The notes under the pieces: model-generated
The model's database searches: none
Told to the model about the DNA's origin: nothing
The model's input: the letters and a program-made list of their open reading frames with translations, nothing else
Translations under genes and position numbers: made by a program
Part shown: in pieces, positions 1 through 12,201 of the stretch
How the letters are laid out: the number at the start of each line of letters is the position of its first letter
How positions within the stretch are numbered: the first letter of the stretch is position 1
Origin: Calonectria ilicicola
Lineage: Eukaryota > Ascomycota > Sordariomycetes > Hypocreales > Nectriaceae
Assembly: GCA_020809705.1 (NCBI GenBank)
Contig: CP085827.1
Coordinates: forward strand, 496,001 to 560,000
Direction: 5' to 3'
DNA length: 64,000 nucleotides

Positions 1-2200
1 AATAAAATTCATATAGACCTAAAGAAAGTTATTATAATAAAAGATTAAAAGGAACTTACTAATATAAAGGAAATATAAGCTTTCTTTAGATTTATTAACT
101 ATTACTAAAGATTTATTAAGAGATTTAGTAAAATCACCTTAAATATAATAGAACTAATTAAAAAAGGAATTACCTTTTAATAAGAAAATAAAGTATAATA
201 ATCATTTAAAGTTATAAAAAATGCTATTTTAGAAGAACCTATTCTTGTAATGTTCAATCCTAATAAGCTTATAAAGCTAGAAATCAATATATTAGACTTC
301 GCCCTAGAGGCCTAGATTGGATAATAAGATGAATAAGGAAATCTATATCCTATAGCATTCTACTTATATAAATTATATAGCCTTAAGTTAAATTACTTTA
401 TCTATAATAAAGAATTCCTTATTATTATTAATATTTTTAAAGAATTCTAATAATATCTTTTAAAAAATAATTATAAAATTATAATATATATTAACTATAA
501 AAATATTACTTATTTTATAATTATTTAAAAACTTAGTAGAAGATAATTATAATATATAGAATATTTATCCAAATTTAATTATTAAATTATTTATATTAAA
601 GGAACTAAGAATAACTATACTAATACAATTAACTACTAATCTAATTATAATACAAAAAAACCAAAAATATAAAAAAAACTATTAATCTATAATACCAATA
701 GAGAACTAGAATAAGCCCTAATTAATAAAATAATAATAAAAATAAAGAAAATAATTACTATTATAAGAGTAAGAGAATTATTATATGTAACTAGAACTAT
801 TACTATAGAAATACTAATATAATAAGTAGAATAGAATAATCTACTACTAAGAAAAATCAAAGAATATAATCTAGCACTTCTAGAAGAAGAAAAAATAAAC
901 TATCTATAAGTATTAGAAAAATACTAAATGGAGTTAATAAAGAACATTCACAAACACCCCTTATATAGCTATAAAGGTATTAATAAAACCCTTAAATAAG
1001 TTAAATAGACATTTTCCTTTAATAAGATAAAAAAGAAAATTAAATAAATATATAAAGAATATAACCTATATTAACACTTTAAAAACCAAGATATAAACTA
1101 TACAGATTATTATAACTATCCCCTATTATATAATAACCATAGGACTTAATCATAATAGACTTTATTACCAATCTCCTCTTATTAGTAGACCTTATTATAG
1201 AAGTATATTATAATAGTATTTTTATTATTATTGATTGCTTTATAAAAGTAATATATTATCTTTTTTATAATAAAGTAATAAAAGAAGAATAATTTATTTA
1301 TTTTTTCTTTTAAAATATAATCGCTATATATAAACTATTAATTGAAATTATTTTAGATAGAGAATAACTATTTATATCTAAGTTTTAATAAAGCTTAATA
1401 TTCTTAATAGGATTAAACTATAAACTAAGCATAGCCTTCTACCCTTAAATAAATAGATAAACCGAATACTAAAATTAAGAAATTAAGTAATATCTATAAT
1501 ACTATATTAATTATAAGTAAATTAATTAAATAGAAAAATTACTTATTATATAATTAATATATAATATATTCTATAATTATAATATTAAAATAATATTAAT
1601 AAAAACTAATTTTAGCTTTATATTGAATACTTATTAAGCCCTCTTAGAAAGTATAATCTAAGTAAAAGTAATAATTAAGTTAAATAATCTAAGAAAATTA
1701 TATAAAGAAATAAAGATAGAACTTAAGTTTATCTATAATATAATAAAAAGATATTATAATTTAAAAAGGCTAAAAGAATTATCCTTCTTAAAGGAAGATA
1801 TAGTCTACCTAGTAATAAAAAATCTTATAATAAAAAAATAAAATAAAAAAATCAACTTTATATAAATAGGACTATATCTAATTAAAAGAAAAATATTAGA
1901 AAATAACTATAAGCTTAATCTTCTAGATAATATTAAGGTTCACTCTATCTTCCATATCTTACTACTAGAATCTGGCAATAGTATTTAAGTAGATATAAGA
2001 CTTAAATATAAACCCTAAATAGAAAACCTAGAAGACTAATAAGAAATTAAGGAAATATTATAAAAAAGAAAGAAAGATAGAAAATTCAAAATTAAATAAA
2101 AAGATTATAAAGAAATAATCTAGGAACCTACTAAATATCTTATATATTACTTAAAGATACTAGAAGTATTCCTTTAATAAGCAAGAAAGAAAAATCAATA
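1..2200 (+). mobile_element. RIP-degraded Ty3/Gypsy (chromovirus) pol remnant
   Basis: Although no ORF survives, the plus strand still reads as the 3' part of a Ty3/Gypsy pol gene. About 150-640 matches the RT connection and RNase H domain (for example PIAFY, KLNYFIYNKEFL, KNITYF, IEYLSKFNY). About 940-1130 matches the H2C2 zinc-binding region of integrase, 1150-1640 the integrase core (IDCFIKV, ILDR, AFYP, then a DRQTE-like motif), and 2010-2175 a chromodomain ending in a WEP-like motif. The in-frame stops seen in the RNase H part (about ten between 241 and 636) are all TAA or TAG at places where the family has Gln or other CA-containing codons, which is the signature of C-to-T change in CpA. 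The 5' part lies outside the window. The element is dead; the chromodomain places it among chromoviruses. Confidence 0.85.
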
Positions 2201-4530
2201 TTAATAATATATAATACTAATATTACTTTTAAAGGAGGGCCTTCCTTTGTTATAATCTTAGCCTTTACTGCCTCTATTACTCTAATACCTTATTCTTCTA
2301 GATTATCTTTTAATTTCTCTAGGCGCTCTAACTTAGTAAATATTATTATTATTTAAGATTAGGTCTTTAAGATGATCTTTTAAGAAGCCTTTAAAAAAGT
2401 ATATAGTGAGTTTAATTTACTTTATATTTTTAAATATTATTAATATAACTTTTTTTTTCTTTAATAATATAGAGAACTATTATTATTAATATACTAAGCT
2501 AGCTAAATAAGAAATAATAAAAATATATATAAATTATACTCTCTATATCTATATAATTATAATTTTTATAACTTTAGATACACTTAGAATAATAAGTTAA
2601 ATCTTTACCTATTATATAAGAAAGGCTAGCACTTATATAATATATATAAATTATAATAAATATCTTAAAAAGATTAATATAATTAATAAAACCTTTAATT
2701 TTATAATTCTTATAAATAAAAAATACTTTCATTACCTTATCTAATATAATATTAATATAATAAAATAATTACAAATTTAAGTTTAAATAATATACATAAA
2801 AAACCACTATAACCCATTATACCAGCCTTAAGAATAAAATTAATAAAAGAAAGATATCATATTATAACCCATATCATACCCAAGATAATCTAAAATAGCA
2901 AAATACCCTATCCTATAAGAAACCAACTACCTTATAATTACATACAATTAATTAAATAAGAAGTAATAAAGATAATTATTATAATAAATATAAAAGATAT
3001 CACACCTAGCACACTAAACACACCACACATACCAAAATAAAATAATAATATATAAATAAATTAAATCTTACTATAAAGAACAGATTTAATCAACTTTCAA
3101 TATAATTTAATTATTTTAATTACAATTGACTATTACTTAATATAATACTTCTATTACTCTCTTTTACTATAACACACCTAACCATCCTGCTAACAATAAA
3201 TCCTTTGTTCTGATTGGTTTATTAAGTTAGGAATTGACCAGACTGTTACAATAAGAGTCCTCTTAAATTATAAAGGCTTTTTACTTATTCTATTATTTAT
3301 TTTATTTACTAAGTAAATTATTAGGATAGATTAAATTTACTTAATTAAAGACTCTATTCTACTATTTAATAATATATAGCTCAAATATTATATATTTATT
3401 TAATATTATATTTATATTATTCTAAGTAAACTAATAAAAAGTCTATTTAAAGGCTTTTACCTTTTTTAAATATTTATCTTATTTCCTATTTATACTTTAT
3501 TATTTTCTTTTTTTATAAGAAGATAATAAAAAAAAGAAAATATAATTTATTTTTAATATTCCTTTTATTTATATAAATAAAGTAATTAACTTATTTAATT
3601 ATTATTTTATAATTAATTCTCCTTTTAATAAAAAGGATTATATTTTTATTATTATATTTAATTCTTGGATATTTCTAGATAAGAGCATACCACCTATATC
3701 TAGATCTAATATAGCATCTTCTACTAAATTATAATCTAGTTTTATAGTTATAAGATCTATATTTAAATTTCTAATTAAGAAATCTTTATAAATAAAATAA
3801 TTAATAGGATTATTCTAAGTAAAGTTATCTTAATTAGACTTATCCTAATAAAAGCTATTTTAAGCAAGCTTATTATAAATCAAATTATATTAGATTATAG
3901 CCTTATTATAAGTAATTATATTAAAATAAACTATTACTATATTTTAATATAAAAGACCTATAGCCTTATCTCAACCACTACAACAACCAAGCCTAAATAA
4001 TCTAATATCTAAGAAGTTTAGAAGGTCTAATACAACTATTATAACATTTTAAATCATCTTAGAATCACTAGCATCCTTATTAATTAAAGTAGAGTCTTAT
4101 AGAGAGACTATTAAGAAGGAAGGTAAGATAAAGAATAAAAAGTGCTCTTAATTACTTAATATATCTACCATAATTTAATCCTTAATTTATAATAATATAA
4201 GATTATTAATTATAAAGTTAAATAATAAAAAGAAAAAATATTTAATTAAGAAATTTTAATTTATTTAATATAATAATATTTTATATATTAATTTAAATTA
4301 TTATTTATATTTAATTATATAATAAATTAAAAAAAATTAATAATATTACTTTTTTATTTTTATTTTATATTAAAATTTACCTATATATTATAATAATCTA
4401 ATTCTACTTATCTATATAAATAAATTACTTACCACTATCTTATTTATAGTATCTTTATTCCTAAGATCTTCTTATTCCTAAGGCTATACCACTTACTCTA
4501 TTAGCTACATTAGCTACATAAACCTAATAT
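2201..4530. repeat. AT-rich RIP-type relic DNA, probably including LTR material
   Basis: Composition stays extremely AT-rich and no frame stays open. A purine run (aaaggaggg, about 2228-2238) just after the chromodomain looks like a polypurine tract and is followed by tgttataatc; a similar tgttacaataag occurs near 3245. Fungal Gypsy LTRs often start with TGTTA, so this may be the 3' LTR, but I cannot fix its borders. From about 3260 to 4530 I recognise no coding homology on either strand. The composition changes sharply to normal at about 4530-4560. Confidence 0.55.
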
Positions 4531-5671
4531 CATATATATACCCATATAGATCCAATTGATAACATCTACAGCTATACCCACAAAAAACAGAGCTAATACA
4601 GCTTGCCCAGTTCAAGTTGCAAGCATCGTACCGAAAGACTACTACGCGCAAGGGAGCCGCCAACCTGCCCGCCTGCCCGCCCTTCTGAGCTTCCAGCTTC
4701 TAACCGGCGGACGTGCGCCTTCCCCTGTTTGTTGTTGAAAGGAAACATTTGTAGAATAAAATTGTGCGGTGCTACATAGCAGAGACAGATGGCATGTTCA
4801 CATCAGATCATGGATACAAAAATGAAGTGTTGCCAAGCCATCTTCGAGCCGTATTGGTTAGCGCGTTGTATGTCTGAGCGGAGCGCGTGCGTCGCTGCGC
4901 CAAATAACGTGACTTGGTCGCACGCATTTCCAATTGCAGATTTGATTAGTAAATATGAGTTTGCTTAGATTATTGGCAATTCCTGGTAGGCTAGAAGCTT
5001 GAAAGGTTAACGAGATAGTTCGCACACATGCATATGAGGTGTATGAGTAACAACCAAGTGCGCTAGGTTGCGAGAGTAAATGCCCGTCTCTCTTTGTGTA
5101 TTCTTCGGCCATCTCCTGTCCCGGGAAAGCTTCATTTGCGATCTGCACATCTCCAACCGTCATCATCGCTGAGTTGCGACGAGTAAGCAACTCTTTGTGG
5201 TGGCTTGCAGCGAGGGGTTGGAATGTTGGTTACGACCCTCATCCCATTGGCTATCGCAGCTCACTTGACCATCCCATTAGGGTCAGACGTGCTTATGCGA
5301 AAGACCTGCCTAATTTTTCACACCCAAGTCACACAGCGGCCTCAGTCGACACACGGTTGCAGCAAGGCTACCAATCCTTTTTTGTCACCCATGGAACAGG
5401 GGCGCCATTTTGGCCCCCAACATCGAGCGATTTAATTTCTGCTGCCCCTCATTGGAATTTGCTCGTCACTAATGCAATGCACGCTTATGGCTGACCCGCG
5501 CGGGTGGCAAGGTACTGTATTGACGAAGTAATGAAAAATGCGGCTGTAAAAATTCGAGCAACACTATTCTTTTCAACTTTCTGCTGTTCTGCTTTCATAT
5601 CCATGCGTGCATCAACGGGTCTAGCTGGGTCAAACTGAAAATACCAGACACAGCATTTATACACCGTTACG
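4531..5671. other. Intergenic, no gene recognised
   Basis: Normal-GC DNA between the AT-rich relic and the ankyrin gene. Several overlapping ORFs of 60-130 codons exist on both strands (longest 5096-5494 plus), but they overlap each other, match no family I know and lack clear splice partners. The last 200-300 bases probably contain the promoter of the downstream gene. Confidence 0.5.
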
Positions 5672-8600
5672 ATGATGGGATCCAGAATCAATTCGTCCAA
5701 GCAGATTACGCCACTGTCTGACACTAATCGATCACTGGCAGAGAAGGCTGTCTGGCGTGCTGTTACTCGTGGAGGCGACGGGGCAGTTCAAGATATTCTC
5801 AAAGACCGAAAAAACGAAAGCTACAAGTTGATAAACACTATCCGAACACTGGGCGAGGGAGAGATACAAGATGGCCATACTCGGGATGACTACATCAGGG
5901 GCGAATATTCTCTTTTATTCATTGCCATCTATCGGAATCTCGACCAGGATGCGAAATATCTTATACAGCAACGAAACATTAACCTTACCGCTCGATGCGG
6001 CTACGACCAAAGGACGGCCCTTTTCGAGGCTGTATTAAGAGAAAAACACGACATCGTATTGCATCTTTTGCGTTGTCCTTCTGTCTCGCCATCCCAACAT
6101 GTCAATATTGGAGATCGGTGGAGTTTCACTCCGCTGCATCAGATAGCAATGAACTGTTCCTTTAGTGATGGACCAAAGCTCGAGCATGGTCAACGGGAGA
6201 ACAACTCAAAGAATCTCAAAGAGTTAATAATACACGGAGCAAATATTGATGCGCTAAATGGGGAGTTTAGAACTCCTCTGCATGTCTTGGCAAGTCAGCC
6301 GATGAATGAAGAAGCAGCCAAATGCGTGCAATACCTTCTTCACGCGAGAGCCGAAGTCAATACCAAAGATGAGCTTGGTGAGTTTAGTAACACTCGTACC
6401 TGGTTTAACGAGAGATAAAAATCTGATCCTGTATTCTAAACATATAGGAGCCTCCCCACTACATGAAGCTTGCAAAAACGGAGATCGTACATTAATCAAA
6501 ATGTTGCTTGAACATGGAGCAGACCTCGATAGCCGAAATTTGTACTGGATGACACCTCAAGACCTATTTTACCAAAACCAACCGAAGCCTCTCTCGGAAG
6601 AGATGTATAAATTTGCTAAATCTGAATTTTCAGCTATGAAAAGGGCCAATACGACCCGCAGAGGATTCGGAAATATCCCCACACAGCCAGAGCAATGCCC
6701 GGAAGAAATGAGAAACGTCTGTAGCGAATTTCCTGTATACCTGAGATACCATTGGACAGGGTTAGATGCTACAGCTGACAATAACAACTCCGTATCTTGG
6801 GTGCGGACAGATATGAAGGTATCTGAAGTATTATACTTTCGTGAGATTGATCTACGGAATCATTTCGAAGAGTTTAGAGGAGGCCCAAGGTTTCTCGCTG
6901 ATTGCGAAACAAGATTTACCAAGCGTATCCTAGATTCACCCGAGCTCTACCGCGAATCATTGCCGAATGAAGCTGAGAAAAAAGACGGAGAGGAAGAGAA
7001 AAATGCCCAAAGGGAACATAATATGGAAAAAATGGTGGAAGAAAGCGTCAAAAAGAATGCTTGGCGTTGGATCAACTTTCCTTCTAACAATGTAAGCAAC
7101 CCCTGCACAGCGTATCGAATGATGAATTGCTAATACACGATCAATTTAGATGACTTGGATCAAGGTGAGATACTATGAAAATGTTAGGGCCTATGGTTCT
7201 TTCAGCTGTTGACTATTCTACCTTTTAGGACTTTATTATCCACAACTCCAAATATGGAGCCCATGACCAAGTTGATAGACGGACGTGGCAGTTTTTCGAG
7301 AATAGCATCAAAGTTCGCGAGACGAATACTCCTTATTCACGAGTCAGAACACCTCATGTATACGTAAGATGTCCAATTTCCAACTTCTTGTCCCATATTT
7401 GTTTGCTTGAATCACGGTAGCACACTTTTCAACTAGAAGATGAACATGGAACTCTAATTAACCCTTTCCTCAGGTCACGAGAAAGTCAGATTCCCATGAT
7501 CAGTCAACAAAAGCCAAGAAGAAAGTACAGACAAGAAAAAGAATCTCAACCGAAACATCGAAAATAGAATTCGGTTTAGAGAACCCGCATGTTAGTAACA
7601 AAGAAGCTGAGAAGAGCACAAAGCCGGATAGTTCTGCTTCGTGGAGCGATACAGACGGGTTCAAAAAGTCGGGTAGCATGATCTCACTGGTCGTAGGTGT
7701 TTTATGTGACAAAGTGCAGAATAAGAAAGCGCTAATGGCTACAAATTCAGGTCCCATTCTTGGATATCGAGACGGAAGACCAAATCCAGCAGGATGATGG
7801 GGAGTTTGCGACTCAATGTGAAAGAATCAAAAAGCTCAACGAGGCATATTTCCCCTTTACTGGGATGCATGGAGTCCAGCGTGCACAGACGCTTGACCAG
7901 ACTTCATACAATTTCGAAGGGGAAAATGCACACTTGCGAAGCGAGAAGAACCAAGTCATATACAGGTGGTCTAAGAAGCGAAATGAAGAAAGAAAGCTTT
8001 TCAGACGACGACAACCACCTAAACAGGGATCACAATCGCGACTAAAAGAAGAATTAACATTTGCAAAGGACCAATGGGAACAAGGTTCTAACGGTGTCAA
8101 GCCCGAAGCAAGCGATGAACATTCTAATCCTGGTCTTTTCGAGCGACTCCTGTCTTCAATCAGAAGAGCACCTACCATGAAAGAAGCACAAGGGATACAT
8201 GTTCTGCGGAGACCGACATTGCTGGGCACTCAGCATGATTCCATTCGGGAAGAAAGGGCCGGTAGATTGGGTGCCAGTGCAACTAATGCAGAAAGAGTTC
8301 GACAAGACCTTTCTCCAAAGTGGCTCATGGTCCGCCAGTTGTGGTTATGGAAGTTGGACGATAGTAAGAACATGTCAATTTGAAAAGTGAGAAAGAAAAA
8401 GATTTTGCTAATCATCCAGTGCTATTAGATACAATTCTGACCGCCATACCATCTCGGCAGAATGGGATGACGGCAGACAGCTTACTAGAAACAATACGCC
8501 AAGGAAACTTGGAAACACTGCGAACCCCAGAAGACTTGGTAAAACGAATCTTAAACGAAGCAGTATCGTTTCTTGATGAGTTTAAATGGGCAGGACTTGG

Positions 8601-9648
8601 AGAGCATGTGCTAGACATATTCCAAGGAGAAATTGCTGCCGAGGTACGAGTTTGGTGCTTTTCCCCCGAGGCATTCGGAAATAACTAACAACGCATATTG
8701 TATAGACAAAGCTTGAAGCAGACTTTTATGAGAACTTTTCAAAGGCTGATTGGAGTCCCAGAGATGTAAATAAGACAGTTGAGGCCGCCGCAAAGTCTAC
8801 TTGGAGAGTTAAAGACATCCGTGACGAGCTGCGTCTTCTGAGACAGGTTTTCGAGTCGCAGTTAAAGGTTGTTGAAGAATTTGCCGACAAGTTCTGGCCG
8901 AGCAAGATTCCAGACGGAACAAATCAGGATAGGGTCTCGTGGAAGACCTTGAGAGACAGTTTTATCCGCGACACTAGCCTCAGAAATATGATTGAGCGCG
9001 TAAAGCGGATGGATGAAGATGCTTCAACCACGTTGCAGGGTGTAAGTGCCAACCCAAAACCAATACTATAAAGCCACAGTTCTAGCATCCGGTGTATTTC
9101 CATCTTCTGCTAACTACAAATATGTATTTAGTTGAGTAATATTATGCAAGCCATGCAGGCGCAGGCATCGTTGAAAGAGACGGAAGCTGCGCGTGTGATG
9201 AATATCATCATCCTGCCTTTTACCATTGTAACCGTGATATTTGTAAGTCCACAAAGTTGAACAAATCAGCTGAAAGAGATGCTGACAACAGAATCGTGCG
9301 ACTAGACGCCTCTGTCATTCTTAACAAGTCTTTTTGCCGTTAATACATTGAGCTTCCCGCACAACGACGATGGAGAGCTAAGATTGCCTGGCACATGGTT
9401 CACCTGGCGTATGGGTATGTCTTTCACAACGAAACTAAAATGGATTCGGTCTAGGTCGTGATATTGAAATTTTAAGCTAATATTTATCAGTCGTCGGTGA
9501 GCTGGGATCGCTGATTCCACTTCTATTACTGGTCGGGTTGATATATTATTGGCAGGTGGCTGGATCTGACGAACGGGCTTCAACTAAAAGGCTCTACAAT
9601 ATTGGAAAGTCAGAGAAACGAGAGATGAGTGGCCAGGATAAACTATAA
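5672..9648 (+). CDS. Ankyrin-repeat protein with C-terminal CorA-like membrane domain
   Basis: Predicted 1086 aa from 11 exons: 5672-6377, 6448-7091, 7150-7164, 7229-7363, 7474-7692, 7751-8363, 8429-8643, 8706-9041, 9132-9242, 9306-9414, 9491-9648; every join keeps frame. Residues about 70-290 hold ankyrin repeats (TPLHQIA, TPLHVLA, SPLHEACKNGD, then LLEHGADLDSR). A middle region follows (WINFPSNN then MTWIKDF, QLWLWKLDD). The C terminus has a helical stretch and two hydrophobic segments, NIIILPFTIVTVIF plus PLSFLTSLFAVN, and LGSLIPLLLLVGLIYYW, the layout of fungal ankyrin/CorA-like proteins. The GMN signature of true Mg2+ channels reads AVN, so transport is doubtful; these proteins are usually of unknown function. 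Exon 3 is only 15 nt (MTWIK), supported by conservation across the join. The start is the first of two adjacent Met codons. Confidence 0.82.
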
Positions 9649-9900
9649 TTTCAAACCGCCAACTACTGTGTGATAAGCCTACATAGAGCCTAAGATCACA
9701 GGGCCAGGTTATGCATGAGGGTCAACAACAAATGTGATAATAAGCGCATACTTGTTGTGCTGATACTATCAAAAGCTAATCGCACAAGATGGATATCTTT
9801 CCATCTGGATTGATAGCCTCCCAGCTAACTAGGTTGGGGTGAATGGCAAATGCCACAGACATGAATTCTCACAATTTTCGTGATTAAAAAATGGCCCAGT

Positions 9901-12201
9901 TTAGATTCCTGAGCTACCTTCGAAAGGATGGTTCTTGGCCTTCCATGTATCCCAAGTCTCGCAAATACGCTCTGCTTCATTCATGTTGGGTGTATGCTGT
10001 CGGAAGAGTTTACTTGCGTCCTCCTGACGTTCCATAATTTGCAATGCAAGACCCTCATCAGCATGGTGAGCGATATGGCAATGCATCAGCCAAATACCCG
10101 GGTTATCGGCCTTGAAAGCGATGACAATGAATCCACCGTTAGGTAAGAGTACTACATCTCGTCGTGGAGGGTTATCAAGCTTTAGATCAAGTCTACTCGG
10201 CGCATATTCATGGCCCTCAACTTGCTGAAGAATGGCAAAATCGTGGCCGTGAAGATGAATCTGTTCAGGTCAGTCCATGTGACGTCGGAACAAAAAGATG
10301 AAAACGTACCGGATGGGCGGCAGTAATATTACTTGACGCTTCCATAGTTAAAACAAGGTACACCTGGACTAAATTAGTATTTTGTTCCCCATGAATCGTT
10401 CAGCAAGTTGACCCTACCCATTCTTTTTCGGTATAGTTTTCCGGAATTACCACCCATTTTGATGGGAAATTTGTGGTATCTTCATCTAGATGCATGATTG
10501 TTGGATCAGAGTAGTCTACCTGGAGCGGGGTGAATGCGTGATCCCCATCGTGAGATGGCTGCAACGAAAATTTGGCAACGGGATAAGTTTCATTCATTGG
10601 CGGGACCGACGCAATGGTCGTATCAAAGTGGACATTGAACTGCTGACCGTGTTTGGTGCTTGTGGACTTGGCGTTTGCGGCCTTGCCCACATACCACGGA
10701 ACCTTTGGTCTCAGTGACGTGTAGGTCTCATCCGAACATTTCTTGGCAACTGATGTCCATGCCGTCGAGTTGGGGAGAAACTTGCTGTCTGGGTTGTATC
10801 GCAGGATACCAGTCTGTTCATAATCTTCAAGACCTGTTGTGTTGACGCCACAGCCCTCTGCGATCCATGTTCTGACCCAATAATTGCCATTCTATTCAGG
10901 TGTACCAGCCGGATCGGCCTCCATGATGACATTATATCGCTGGCCGATACCCACCAAAACTGAGGTGTTGTAATACGGCTCGAGAGGCACAAAATCTGCT
11001 GACACGATTTGAAGCCAGTGATTGTCAATGGAGAAGACAAATGTGGTGTCAAATGAGGTGTTGATCAGACGCAGCAAATATCTTTTTGCTCTCGTTGGGA
11101 TATCGGTTGGCATCTCCTCAAAATGCAATTCATACGGTTTTGGTACATCGAGTGTAGCACCATAATTAAACCGCGTTGCATTCCCAATTCCGTTCAAAAG
11201 AATCGTTTTATTCCCCACACTGCGGTCCCATAGGAAATTGAAAGCACTCTCATGGGCTTTAAATTGGATTATCATTAGTGTTTGCCATCTCAACTCGGTC
11301 TTGGTAGCGACTCACTCCAGTCAGTCATTAACAGCGGCCGTTTGGATGCATCAAAGGGCGCTGACGATGGACCGTGAATTGTCTTTAGCCTGTCAGCTGG
11401 CATTGCCAAACATGCCAATTTGCAACTAGGGCGAGTTGATGTGGCTACTCACCAATGGACCCAACAATCCATCTGCGTACTGCATAGAGTAATGGCTATG
11501 ATACCACGAGGTTCCGTATTGAGTGGCCTTGAAGACGTACGTGAATTGCTCCCCGGGTGGGATAGGGCATTGGGAAATGCCATTGACACCATCCATATCC
11601 ATCGTCTGGTTCTGTCGAATCCCGTGCCAGTGGATGCTAGTGCCATTCTTGACCATGCTGTTGATGACTGTAATATGGAGAGTCTATTAATCGGTGAGTT
11701 TAGACCTCGTTGCATCACAATTCAGTGTAAACTCACGTCTCCCCAGCAAGCCTCAAGCCAGGGACCAGGATATTGACCATTGAATAGCTTGGCCTCGGTG
11801 AAGGGAAAGCCATCCGCATTGTACTCGCCTTCGGTAATATTTAAAGTATAGTGTCGAGTAACACCCGTAGGAACAAATTTCTCATAGTCTGTGTGGATGT
11901 TGAATTCTTCTCCGTTCTTGTTTCTAAGCCAGCATTCCCTGTTCTCAGCAATCGAGCAGGGAAACCAGCCGTCCATTAGGCTGTAATCACACTTCAAGTC
12001 ATGGTTTGGATCTGCTGCCGGTGGTCTGAAAACGGGAGAACGACCATATGCAGCATCTTTTAGGTCAGTTCCTTGGATCGCATTCACGGGTGCTCCAAGT
12101 GGATGTTGAGATGGGCGATAGTTGGATTCGGTCAACGGCGACAGAGTCAACCATGTGGTAAGGTCCACGACCGTATGCCAAAAGCGGCTAATAAGCGTCA
12201 T
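9901..12201 (-). pseudogene. Laccase (multicopper oxidase), interrupted by an in-frame TAG
   Basis: Exons on the minus strand: 12201-11737, 11683-11453, 11382-11316, 11256-10418, 10363-10310, 10260-9901; 672 codons. All four copper-binding signatures are present: [24 protein letters not shown] and MHCHIAHHADEGLALQI, as in extracellular ascomycete laccases that oxidise phenols. The N terminus (MTLISRFWHTVVDLTTWL) may act as a signal or anchor; an upstream in-frame ATG at 12351 is possible. Codon 376 (10894-10892) is TAG, between GTPE and NGNYWVRTW, a place where laccases are uninterrupted. CAG to TAG is a single C-to-T change in CpA. Translation stopping here would lose both T1-site motifs. 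A 63-nt in-frame splice (GTGGGT...ATAG) could skip the stop but would delete the conserved GQRYNV block. Either a recent pseudogene or a sequence error. Confidence 0.75.

Noticed and set aside
5096..5494. 132-codon plus ORF before the ankyrin gene
   Set aside because: Overlaps other ORFs on both strands, no homology recognised, no start context or splice partners.
10892..10954. In-frame intron (GTGGGT...ATAG, 63 nt) that would remove the laccase stop
   Set aside because: Splice signals are possible, but it would delete VGIGQRYNV and the following residues that laccases keep; so the stop is treated as a real lesion.
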